Assembly (NCBI GenBank): GCA_050692915.1
Contig: JBOGVU010000133.1
Span: 1 to 5,028 of the forward strand
Direction of reading: 5' to 3'
DNA length: 5,028 bases
From: CALAEC01 sp050692915
GTDB lineage: Bacteria; Actinomycetota; UBA4738; CALAEC01
The translations under genes were made by a program, and so were the position numbers. Position 1 is the first letter of the stretch. Each line of letters begins with the position of its first letter. A model generated the notes under the pieces. It made no database searches and was not told the origin of the DNA. It saw nothing but the letters and a program-made list of their open reading frames with translations. Below are positions 1 to 5,028 of the stretch, piece after piece.

Positions 1-919
1 GGCGACGGCCCAGGCCCCGGCGGGCGAGCCCGCCGGCGGCGCCAGGGCCACGCCGGTGGTCAGGAAGCTCGCCCGGCAGCGGGGTGTGGACCTGGGGACC
101 GTCGTGGGCACGGGCCTGGACGGACGGATCACCCGCGAGGACGTGATGAAGGCCACCGGGGTCATCGGGGCCGCCAAGCCCGCGGCCACGTCCGCGACGA
201 CCGCGGCCGCCCCGGGGGTTCCGGGCCAGGACGAGAGGATCCCGGTCCGAGGAGCCCGGCGCCTGATCGCTCAGAAGATGACCCGCTCGTGGCAGGAGAT
301 CCCCCACGTGACCTCGTTCCACACCGTGGACGCCACCCACCTGGACGCCCTGCGACGGGAGCTGAGCGAGGAGTCCGGCCACCGGGTCAGCTCGCTGGCC
401 GTCATCGTCCGGGCCCTTGTGGAGATCTGCCGACAGCACCCCCCGCTGAACAGCTCCTTCGACGCGGACGCCGGCGAGATCGTGCTCCGGCGCTCGTACC
501 ACGTGGGGATCGCCGCGGACACCGAGCGCGGGCTCATGGTGCCGGTGGTCCGGGATGTCGACCGCAAGAGCATCGCTCAGGTGGCCCGGGAGTTGGCCGA
601 GGTCGTCGAGGCGGCCCGGACGGGGACGGCCAGCCCAGAGCAGCTCACCGGAAGCACGATCACGGTGTCGAACTACGGCGTGTTCGGGTCCGAGGCCGGC
701 ACGCCGATCATCAACCATCCCGAGGGGGCCATCCTGGGCGTGGGCCGGATCGGCCCCCGGCCGATGGTCGTGGACGGCCGGGTGGAGGCACGCACCGCAG
801 TTACGCTGGCCCTCTCGTTCGACCACCGCATCATGGACGGAGCGGACGCGGATCGGGCCATGACCGCACTGCGGGAGCTCCTGGAGAGCCCGTTCCGCCT
901 CGGCGGCCTCCCTCGGTGA
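1..919 (+). CDS. Dihydrolipoamide acyltransferase, E2 subunit of a 2-oxoacid dehydrogenase complex (5' end missing)
   Basis: E2 core of a 2-oxoacid dehydrogenase complex: it moves an acyl group from a lipoyl-lysine arm to CoA in the cytosol. The frame is open from base 2 to the TGA at 917-919, so the start and the N-terminal lipoyl domain lie upstream. Visible parts, in order: an Ala/Pro/Gly linker (2-46); a peripheral subunit-binding domain (about 47-150, ATPVVRKLARQRGVDL followed by GTGLDGRITREDV), which docks E1 or E3; a second Ala/Thr/Pro linker (about 155-235); and the catalytic domain (about 238-919). The active-site motif DHRIMDG is present, with His at 824-826 and Asp at 836-838. SNYGVFGSEAGTPIINHPE is another family hallmark. 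A GTG at 56 is an internal Val codon inside the binding domain, not a start. The substrate (pyruvate, branched-chain or other 2-oxoacid) cannot be fixed from this part; E1 genes probably lie upstream. The stop overlaps the next gene's start. Confidence 0.95.
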   Translation, partial: ATAQAPAGEPAGGARATPVVRKLARQRGVDLGTVVGTGLDGRITREDVMKATGVIGAAKPAATSATTAAAPGVPGQDERIPVRGARRLIAQKMTRSWQEIPHVTSFHTVDATHLDALRRELSEESGHRVSSLAVIVRALVEICRQHPPLNSSFDADAGEIVLRRSYHVGIAADTERGLMVPVVRDVDRKSIAQVARELAEVVEAARTGTASPEQLTGSTITVSNYGVFGSEAGTPIINHPEGAILGVGRIGPRPMVVDGRVEARTAVTLALSFDHRIMDGADADRAMTALRELLESPFRLGGLPR

Positions 920-1842
920 AGATCGTCTCCCTGCTCCCCTCCGCCACCGAGCTCGTCTACGCCCTCGGCCTGGGGGACGCGCTCTCCGGGGTGACGTTCG
1001 AGTGCGACCACCCGGAGGAGGCCCGGACGAAGCCCGTGGTCTCCGACACGGCGCTCCCCTCGGACCGCCCCCACTCACCCGGGGAGATCGACCGGTTGGT
1101 GACCGAGCGGATGGAGCGACGGAAGGCCCTGTACGTGCTGGACAAGGAGCTGATCGCCACGATCCAGCCCGACCTGATCCTGACCCAGGACCTGTGCCGG
1201 GTCTGCGCGGTTCCGTCGGGCCAGGTCGAGGCCGCCCTGGAGGAACTGGGTTGCCGGGCCGAGGTGGTCTCGATGGACCCGGCGGGGCTGGAGGAGGTCC
1301 TGGAGTCGTTCCTCGAGGTGGGCCGGGCAACCGGCACCGAGGTCCGAGCCGAGGAACTGGTGGCCTCGCTCAGGGAGCGGATCGAGGCGGTCCGGGCCGC
1401 GGCCACCAGGCTCCCGGAGATCCGCACGTTCGCCATGGAGTGGCTCGATCCCCCGTTCGTGGGGGGCCACTGGATCCCCGAGATGATCCGGCTCGCGGCC
1501 GGGGTGTCCCTCCTGAGCGAGCCGAAGCAGCGGTCCCGGCGGGTCACGTGGCGGCAGATCGCCGACGCCTCGCCCGAGGTCCTTGTGTTCATGCCGTGCG
1601 GCTACTACCTCCCGGAGGCCGAGGAGGAGGCCGCCCGGATCTACGCCGTCCCCGAGTTCCGGGAGACCACGGCGAACGCCGGCGGGACCGTGTTCGCCAC
1701 GGATGCCTCCTCGTACTTCTCCCGGCCGGGGCCGCGGCTGGTGGACGGCCTGGAGGCCATGGCCTGGGCCATACACCCGGAGGCCTACCCCGAGCCGCCG
1801 CCGGGGGTGATCACTCGCGTCTCGGCGCCTGCGATAGGGTGA
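916..1842 (+). CDS. Cobalamin-binding-family protein, BtuF-like periplasmic-binding fold without signal peptide
   Basis: A 308-aa protein of the COG0614 / Peripla_BP_2 type, commonly annotated as cobalamin-binding or ABC-transporter substrate-binding protein. Landmarks: MKIVSLLPSATELVYALGLG at the N terminus, FECDHPEEA (28-36), a long connecting helix region near 140-165, EWLDPPFVGGHWIPEM (175-190), VLVFMPCGYY (222-231) and a C-terminal domain ending near 290. The GTG start at 916 overlaps the E2 stop as GTGA and gives exactly the usual family N terminus. No clear Shine-Dalgarno precedes it, so translation is probably coupled to E2. There is no signal peptide or lipobox cysteine: the protein begins directly with the first beta strand, so it is probably cytosolic. 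Cysteines at 30, 94, 97 (CRVC), 113 and 228 also suit a reducing compartment. No transporter permease or ATPase gene is in view. Family assignment is firm; corrinoid binding and the biological role are inferred. Confidence 0.85.
   Translation: MKIVSLLPSATELVYALGLGDALSGVTFECDHPEEARTKPVVSDTALPSDRPHSPGEIDRLVTERMERRKALYVLDKELIATIQPDLILTQDLCRVCAVPSGQVEAALEELGCRAEVVSMDPAGLEEVLESFLEVGRATGTEVRAEELVASLRERIEAVRAAATRLPEIRTFAMEWLDPPFVGGHWIPEMIRLAAGVSLLSEPKQRSRRVTWRQIADASPEVLVFMPCGYYLPEAEEEAARIYAVPEFRETTANAGGTVFATDASSYFSRPGPRLVDGLEAMAWAIHPEAYPEPPPGVITRVSAPAIG
1835..1840 (+). promoter_or_regulatory. Possible -10 element (TAGGGT) for a leaderless transcript of the 72-aa gene
   Basis: TAGGGT matches the actinobacterial -10 pattern TANNNT and ends 7 bases before the ATG at 1848. 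A transcript starting 7-8 bases after the hexamer would begin at or next to that ATG and so be leaderless, a common arrangement in actinobacteria. I see no convincing -35 at the right distance. The same bases also read as a Shine-Dalgarno stretch (AGGGTGAGG, 1836-1844) serving the gene as part of an operon, so the promoter call is tentative. Confidence 0.25.
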
Positions 1843-1847
1843 GGCCG

Positions 1848-2066
1848 ATGCAACCGCGGAACCGGGTCACGCCCGAGCACGTCGGCACACGGGTGAGCTT
1901 CCAGTACGAGCTCCCCAACGGCTACGTGAGCGAGGTGGTCGGCGTACTGCGCTGGTTCGATGAAGCCGCGCAGACGTTCGTGGTCGAGGACCGGGACGGA
2001 CGGCTCGTGCGCGTCCCGGCCAAAGGCGTGCGCCACGGCCGGCCCGTGGTGCCCCGCTCCGGCTAG
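1848..2066 (+). CDS. Small 72-aa protein resembling the SH3-like domain of Rv0428c-type acetyltransferases
   Basis: Starts at ATG 1848, 5 bases after the stop of the cobalamin-family gene, with a purine-rich AGGGTGAGG (1836-1844) just upstream. The product has an all-beta look: RVTPEHVGTRVSFQYEL, then alternating strands VVGVLRWF, TFVVEDRDGRLVRVPA and a basic tail. The order (a GTRVSFQYEL-type strand, a strand ending in a Trp, a VEDRDG turn, then VRVPAKGV) recalls the SH3-like N-terminal domain that precedes the GNAT domain in mycobacterial Rv0428c-type acetyltransferases. Here no GNAT domain follows: the TAG at 2064-2066 ends it, and the opposite strand is then used by the kinase gene. It could be a stand-alone version of the domain, possibly a protein- or nucleic-acid-binding adaptor. 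No catalytic residues are recognisable and the function is unknown. The codon use matches its neighbours and the strand pattern is coherent, so I take it as a real gene. Confidence 0.7.
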   Translation: MQPRNRVTPEHVGTRVSFQYELPNGYVSEVVGVLRWFDEAAQTFVVEDRDGRLVRVPAKGVRHGRPVVPRSG

Positions 2067-2092
2067 ACGCGGTCGTCCTCGCGCCGGAGCGG
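2054..2092. terminator. Candidate bidirectional hairpin terminator over the convergent stop codons
   Basis: CCGCTCCGGC at 2054-2063 is perfectly complementary in reverse to GCCGGAGCGG at 2083-2092, giving a 10-bp GC-rich stem. The 19-base loop can pair further (GACG 2066-2069 with CGTC 2074-2077). Both overlapping TAG stops fall at the left arm/loop boundary. The structure is symmetric, so it forms in RNA from either strand. Neither side has a T-run, so it would be an I-shaped terminator without a U tract, a type reported as common in actinobacteria. One arm lies inside each coding sequence. The repeat is directly visible; its function is inferred. Confidence 0.55.
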
Positions 2093-3601
2093 AAGGGTGA
2101 ACGCGATCCGGGTGCCGCCCTCCTCGCGGTTCTCCGCCCATACCGTTCCGCCGTGTCCCTGGGTGAGGCTCCGGACGATGAACAGCCCCAGCCCCACGCT
2201 CCCCTCTCGCGCCGCCTCGTCCCCGCGCTTGTAGCGCTCGAACACCGTCGGGAGCGCCTCGTCCGGGATGCCCGCCCCCGCGTTCGCCACGCTGATCCTG
2301 ACCCCCTCGGGAGCGGCCTCCGCCTCGACCTCGATGGCGGTCCCGTCCGGCGAGTACTTCACGGCGTTGTCGAGGAGGTTGGCCAGGATGTGCTCGATGG
2401 CGCTACGGTCGCCATACACCGTGGGGAGATCGTCCGGTAACCGCATGTCGAACACACGGTCTCCGAGGACGCCGGCGAACGCCGCCACCTCCTCCCCGAC
2501 GATCGCCCGCAGGTCGAGCGGCTCGCGGGACAGCACCTGAGCACCCTCCTCGAGGCTCGTGGCCATGAGGAGCTGCTCGATCATGTCCAACATCCGGGCC
2601 GCCTGCTTCTCGATGATCCTGTTGAACTCCCTGGCCTGCTCCACCGTGGCGTTGTCGCCGAGCTGCTTCAGCAGACGGACGTATCCCACGATCGAGGTGA
2701 GCGGAGACTTGAGGTCGTGGGTGACGACCGCCAGGAACTCCCGGCGCCGGGCGTCCACCTCGGCCAGCCGCTCGGAGGCTGCCCGCTCCCGTTCGAACAA
2801 CCCGGCGTTGGCGATGGCAATGGCGGCATGCTCGGCGAACACCGTGAGGGCCCGGAGGTCGTGCTCGCTGTATGCCCGCTCGCCGCCGGATACGCTCACG
2901 TTCAGCACCCCCACGGGCTCGGACCGCGCGTACAGCGGCGCCGACATCGCCGAGTGGACCTCGCGGTCCTTCGGCACGAAGCTACGGAAGCGGGCGTGGT
3001 CGGACACGTCGCCACGGAGGATCACAGCCTCGCGGAACTCGGCCACCCACCCGGCCACGCCCTCGCCGACGGAGATCGACTGCCGGGCCACGTCCGGAGA
3101 CAACCCCACGGACGCGGCGATCCGGAGCGTGGTCTTGCCGTCGTCGAACAGCATCACGGACCCCTCCGTGGCCCCCAACAGGTCCTGGGCCGACCGCAGG
3201 ATCATCTGGAGCACGTCCTCGAGCGACAGGGTCGAGGCCACGGCCCGGCCGGCCTGGGAGATGGCCGTGAGCTCGGTGACCCGGTTCGACAGCGCCGTGG
3301 ACAGCACGCGCTCCTCGATCAGGGCCCGCTCCACCCGCTCCAGGGCCCGTTCCTTCTCCCGCACGTACAGCGCGAACACCACCGCAAGCACCACGAACGC
3401 CACCCGGAGGACGTCGGGCGACAGCCACTCGGGGGGCCGGTAGCCGAGCAGGCGCTCGGTGATCGATAGAAGCACCACGCCGGCGCCGACGAGAACGAGC
3501 ACCAGGAGGAGGAGGCGGAACAGCTGCTGGCGCCGGCTCTGGATCTCCTCCAGCCGAGGGGCCGGGACCTCGCTCTCGGTGACGACGGCCCGCTCGGTCA
3601 T
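2063..3601 (-). CDS. Membrane-anchored sensor histidine kinase: two TM helices, GAF, HisKA, HATPase
   Basis: A 512-aa HisKA-type sensor kinase that should autophosphorylate on His and pass phosphate to an unseen response regulator. Order: basic cytosolic N terminus (1-27); TM1 about 28-47 and TM2 about 64-80 with a loop of only about 16 residues; a charged, coiled-coil-like linker (82-118); a GAF domain (about 125-268); HisKA with FLAVVTHDLKSPLTSI (phospho-acceptor His295, codon 2717-2719); and HATPase_c with N box HILANLLDNAVKYS (Asn412), G1 box VANAGAGIP, F box VFERYKRG and G2 box GSVGLGL (467-473). The G1 box has Asn440 (codon 2282-2284) where Asp is usual; this variant occurs in other kinases and need not abolish ATP binding. 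No HAMP or extracellular sensor is seen, so signal input is probably through the cytosolic GAF. ATG at 3601 overlaps the purM TGA as ATGA, implying translational coupling. Longer in-frame readings run into purM and are discounted. The stimulus is unknown. Confidence 0.93.
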   Translation of the reverse strand: MTERAVVTESEVPAPRLEEIQSRRQQLFRLLLLVLVLVGAGVVLLSITERLLGYRPPEWLSPDVLRVAFVVLAVVFALYVREKERALERVERALIEERVLSTALSNRVTELTAISQAGRAVASTLSLEDVLQMILRSAQDLLGATEGSVMLFDDGKTTLRIAASVGLSPDVARQSISVGEGVAGWVAEFREAVILRGDVSDHARFRSFVPKDREVHSAMSAPLYARSEPVGVLNVSVSGGERAYSEHDLRALTVFAEHAAIAIANAGLFERERAASERLAEVDARRREFLAVVTHDLKSPLTSIVGYVRLLKQLGDNATVEQAREFNRIIEKQAARMLDMIEQLLMATSLEEGAQVLSREPLDLRAIVGEEVAAFAGVLGDRVFDMRLPDDLPTVYGDRSAIEHILANLLDNAVKYSPDGTAIEVEAEAAPEGVRISVANAGAGIPDEALPTVFERYKRGDEAAREGSVGLGLFIVRSLTQGHGGTVWAENREEGGTRIAFTLPLRREDDRV

Positions 3602-4602
3602 CCCAGGCGAACCCCCGGCTCGTCCGTGACGTGCCCCACCACCACGGCCTCGAAGTCGCCCCGGTCGGCGAGGACCGCGACCTCCTCGGCGTCCGCGGCC
3701 GAGGTCACCAGCACCATCCCAAGCCCCATGTTGAACGTCCCGAACATGTCCGCCTCCGAGACATCCGCACGCCGACCCACGAAGCCGAAGATCTCCTGGG
3801 GCCGCCATGAGGCCCGATCGAGGGTGGCTCCCAGGCCATCGGGCAGGGCCCGGGGCACGTTCTCCAGGAGGCCGCCCCCGGTAACGTGCGCCGCGGCATG
3901 GACCAGGCCGCGGCCGGCGGCGGCCAGGACCAGCGGCACGTAGATCAGGGTTGGCTCGAGGAGCTCCTCGGCCAGGGGGCGACCGACCCCCTCCGGGGTG
4001 GTCCCCAGGTCCAGGCCCTCCACGGCCCGCCGGACCAGGCTGAACCCGTTCGCGTGCAGGCCGGAGGACCGCAGGCCGACCAGCACGTCTTCGGGACGAA
4101 CCCGATCGGGTCCCAGGAGCCGATCCTCCTCGACGACGCCCACGCAGAACCCGGAGAGGTCGAAGCCGCCTTCGACCAGGTGCCCGGGGTGCTCGGCGGT
4201 CTCGCCCCCGAGGAGCGCGCACCCGGCCCGCCGGCACCCCTCGGCCACCCCGGCCACGATCGCCGCCACCTGCTCCGGGACCAGGTGCTCCACGACCACG
4301 GTGTCGAGGAAGAACAGCGGCTCGGCCCCCGTGGTCACCACGTCGTTCGCGCACATGGCCACGGCATCGATGCCCACCGTGTCCAGGCGGCCCACGAGCC
4401 GGGCGACCTCGGCCTTCGTGCCCACGCCGTCCGCGGACGCGGCCACCAGCCTCCCGTCTCCCAGCCGGAACAGGCCGGCGAACCCGCCGACGCCCTCGAC
4501 CACCTCGGGCCGGGACGCGCCCTGGGCCAGCTCGCGGATCAGTGAGATGGCGTCGGCGGCCGCGGCCAGGTTCACGCCGGCACGACCATAGGCGCCGGTC
4601 AA
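3598..4602 (-). CDS. purM: Phosphoribosylformylglycinamidine cyclo-ligase (AIR synthetase)
   Basis: Closes FGAM to 5-aminoimidazole ribonucleotide using ATP, the fifth step of de novo purine synthesis, as a cytosolic dimer. The 334-aa length is close to the family norm of about 340-350. Landmarks: N-terminal YGRAGVNL; SADGVGTKAEVA (57-68) and MCANDVVTTGAEPLFFLDT (83-101), both in the nucleotide/dimer region; LLGGETAEHPG (130-140); LRSSGLHANGFSLVRR (177-192); AHVTGGGLLENVPRALP (238-254); and MFGTFNMGLGMVLV (286-299). The start is TTG at 4602-4600: no in-frame ATG or GTG fits, and a GGGAG Shine-Dalgarno stands 7 bases before it. It begins 4 bases after the purF stop, and its own stop overlaps the kinase start, so purF, purM and the kinase look like one operon. 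Its promoter would lie beyond the window's right edge. Confidence 0.97.
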   Translation of the reverse strand: MTGAYGRAGVNLAAAADAISLIRELAQGASRPEVVEGVGGFAGLFRLGDGRLVAASADGVGTKAEVARLVGRLDTVGIDAVAMCANDVVTTGAEPLFFLDTVVVEHLVPEQVAAIVAGVAEGCRRAGCALLGGETAEHPGHLVEGGFDLSGFCVGVVEEDRLLGPDRVRPEDVLVGLRSSGLHANGFSLVRRAVEGLDLGTTPEGVGRPLAEELLEPTLIYVPLVLAAAGRGLVHAAAHVTGGGLLENVPRALPDGLGATLDRASWRPQEIFGFVGRRADVSEADMFGTFNMGLGMVLVTSAADAEEVAVLADRGDFEAVVVGHVTDEPGVRLG

Positions 4603-4606
4603 GCCA

Positions 4607-5028
4607 CTACTCCCGTTCGAGCAGGTGCTTCGAGGGGGTCCGCTCGGGAACGGGGATCGGGTACTCGCCGTCGAAGCATGCCCGGCAGAAGGTGTCGGAC
4701 GGCGCCCCGGTGGCCTCCAGCAGGGCCGGCAGGGAGAGGTAGGCCAGGGAATCGGCGCCGATGAAATCGCGGATCTCCTCCACCGACAGGCCGGCCGCCA
4801 CGAGCTCCTCGCGGGTGGACATGTCGATGCCGTAGTAGCACGGCCACTTGATCGGCGGGCTGGTGATCCGCATGTGGACCTCGCGGGCGCCGGCGTCTCG
4901 CAGCATCTGCACGATCTGTCGGGTGGTCGTGCCCCGGACGATGGAGTCGTCGACCACGGCCAGCCGCTTCCCCCGGATCGAGTCGGCCAGCGGGTTCAGC
5001 TTCAGACGCACGCCGCGCTGTCGGAGGC
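4607..5028 (-). CDS. purF: Amidophosphoribosyltransferase, C-terminal part (5' end beyond the window)
   Basis: Catalyses the committed first step of de novo purine synthesis: PRPP plus glutamine to phosphoribosylamine. Only about the last 140 residues are present. The frame continues to the window edge as LRQRGVRLKLNPL, so the GTG at 5011 is an internal Val codon. The PRPP-binding loop is visible as AVVDDSIVRGTTTRQIV. Then come EVHMRITSPPI, PCYYGIDMSTREEL, FIGADSLAYLSL and the tail FCRACFDGEYPIPVP. Three cysteines (codons 4838-4840, 4685-4687 and 4676-4678, the last two as CxxC) match three of the four [4Fe-4S] ligands known in the Bacillus subtilis enzyme. This suggests the oxygen-sensitive Fe-S class rather than the cluster-free E. 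coli class. The N-terminal glutaminase domain, with its catalytic Cys and the fourth ligand, is outside the window. purM follows after 4 bases. Confidence 0.96.
   Translation of the reverse strand, partial: LRQRGVRLKLNPLADSIRGKRLAVVDDSIVRGTTTRQIVQMLRDAGAREVHMRITSPPIKWPCYYGIDMSTREELVAAGLSVEEIRDFIGADSLAYLSLPALLEATGAPSDTFCRACFDGEYPIPVPERTPSKHLLERE
4610..4614 (-). promoter_or_regulatory. Ribosome binding site for purM (GGGAG), supporting the TTG start
   Basis: Read on the - strand, GGGAG lies just before the purF stop TAG (4609-4607), with 7 bases between it and the TTG at 4602. This normal Shine-Dalgarno spacing decides for the TTG start and implies that purM ribosomes load within the end of purF. 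Confidence 0.6.

Noticed and set aside
289..915. An upstream in-frame extension of the cobalamin-family gene through E2
   Set aside because: The extension is a low-complexity Arg/Gly/Pro reading of the E2 gene in another frame. The GTG at 916 gives the family's usual N terminus.
957..1776. Long - strand open frames opposite the cobalamin-family gene
   Set aside because: The compositions are Ser/Arg- or Gly/Pro/Leu-rich with no motif and no start signal. The + strand product is a conserved family member.
2559..3469. Long + strand open frames opposite the kinase gene
   Set aside because: They are Ser/Arg- or His/Gly/Pro-rich antisense readings without recognisable motifs, while the - strand kinase carries every expected motif across the same bases.
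2063..4354. A 763-codon open frame on the - strand reaching from the kinase far into purM
   Set aside because: Upstream of 3601 it is an Arg/Gly/Pro-rich out-of-frame reading of purM, which is itself clearly coding. High GC keeps stops rare. The kinase start at 3601 is supported by the ATGA junction and a normal N terminus with TM helices.
3886..4591. + strand open frames opposite purM
   Set aside because: Gln/His/Gly/Pro- and Ser/Arg/Pro-rich shadows of a well-conserved purM; no independent support.
1..5028. CRISPR arrays, tRNA or rRNA genes, insertion sequences, phage or defence genes
   Set aside because: No regularly spaced repeats, no cloverleaf or rRNA-like stretch, no transposase or terminal repeats were seen. 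All the sequence is accounted for by six genes with gaps of at most a few bases.

Overview
The window is very GC-rich (roughly 70% by eye), almost entirely coding, with strong G/C preference at third codon positions. Starts include GTG and TTG, and adjacent genes overlap at their stop and start codons. The protein sequences look actinobacterial: an Ala/Pro-linked 2-oxoacid dehydrogenase E2, a PurF with Fe-S cysteines, and a small protein resembling the N-terminal domain of Rv0428c-type acetyltransferases. I infer a member of the Actinomycetota or a close high-GC relative and cannot name a genus.

Layout: positions 1-2066 read on the + strand. They hold the 3' part of a dihydrolipoamide acyltransferase (E2) gene, a leaderless BtuF-like cobalamin-binding-family protein whose GTG start overlaps the E2 stop (GTGA), and a 72-aa SH3-like protein 5 bases further on. 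Positions 2063-5028 read on the - strand, in transcription order: the 3' end of purF, purM (TTG start, 4 bases after the purF stop), and a two-TM, GAF-containing sensor histidine kinase whose ATG overlaps the purM stop (ATGA). The two blocks converge and overlap by four bases (CTAG), so each gene's TAG stop lies in the other's last codons. A perfect 10-bp inverted repeat (2054-2063 / 2083-2092) encloses this junction and is a good candidate for a shared bidirectional terminator.

Functionally, purF and purM catalyse the first and fifth steps of de novo purine synthesis. The kinase downstream appears translationally coupled to them, with no response regulator in view. On the other strand, the E2 makes acyl-CoA from a 2-oxoacid. 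A cobalamin-binding-family partner would fit if the complex is of branched-chain type, whose propionyl-CoA product can feed the B12-dependent methylmalonyl-CoA mutase, but this is inference. Most of the window is ordinary metabolism. The parts most worth a second look are the convergent junction, the purM-kinase coupling and the leaderless cobalamin-family protein. No mobile element, CRISPR array, tRNA or rRNA was seen, and no non-coding stretch exceeds a few bases.
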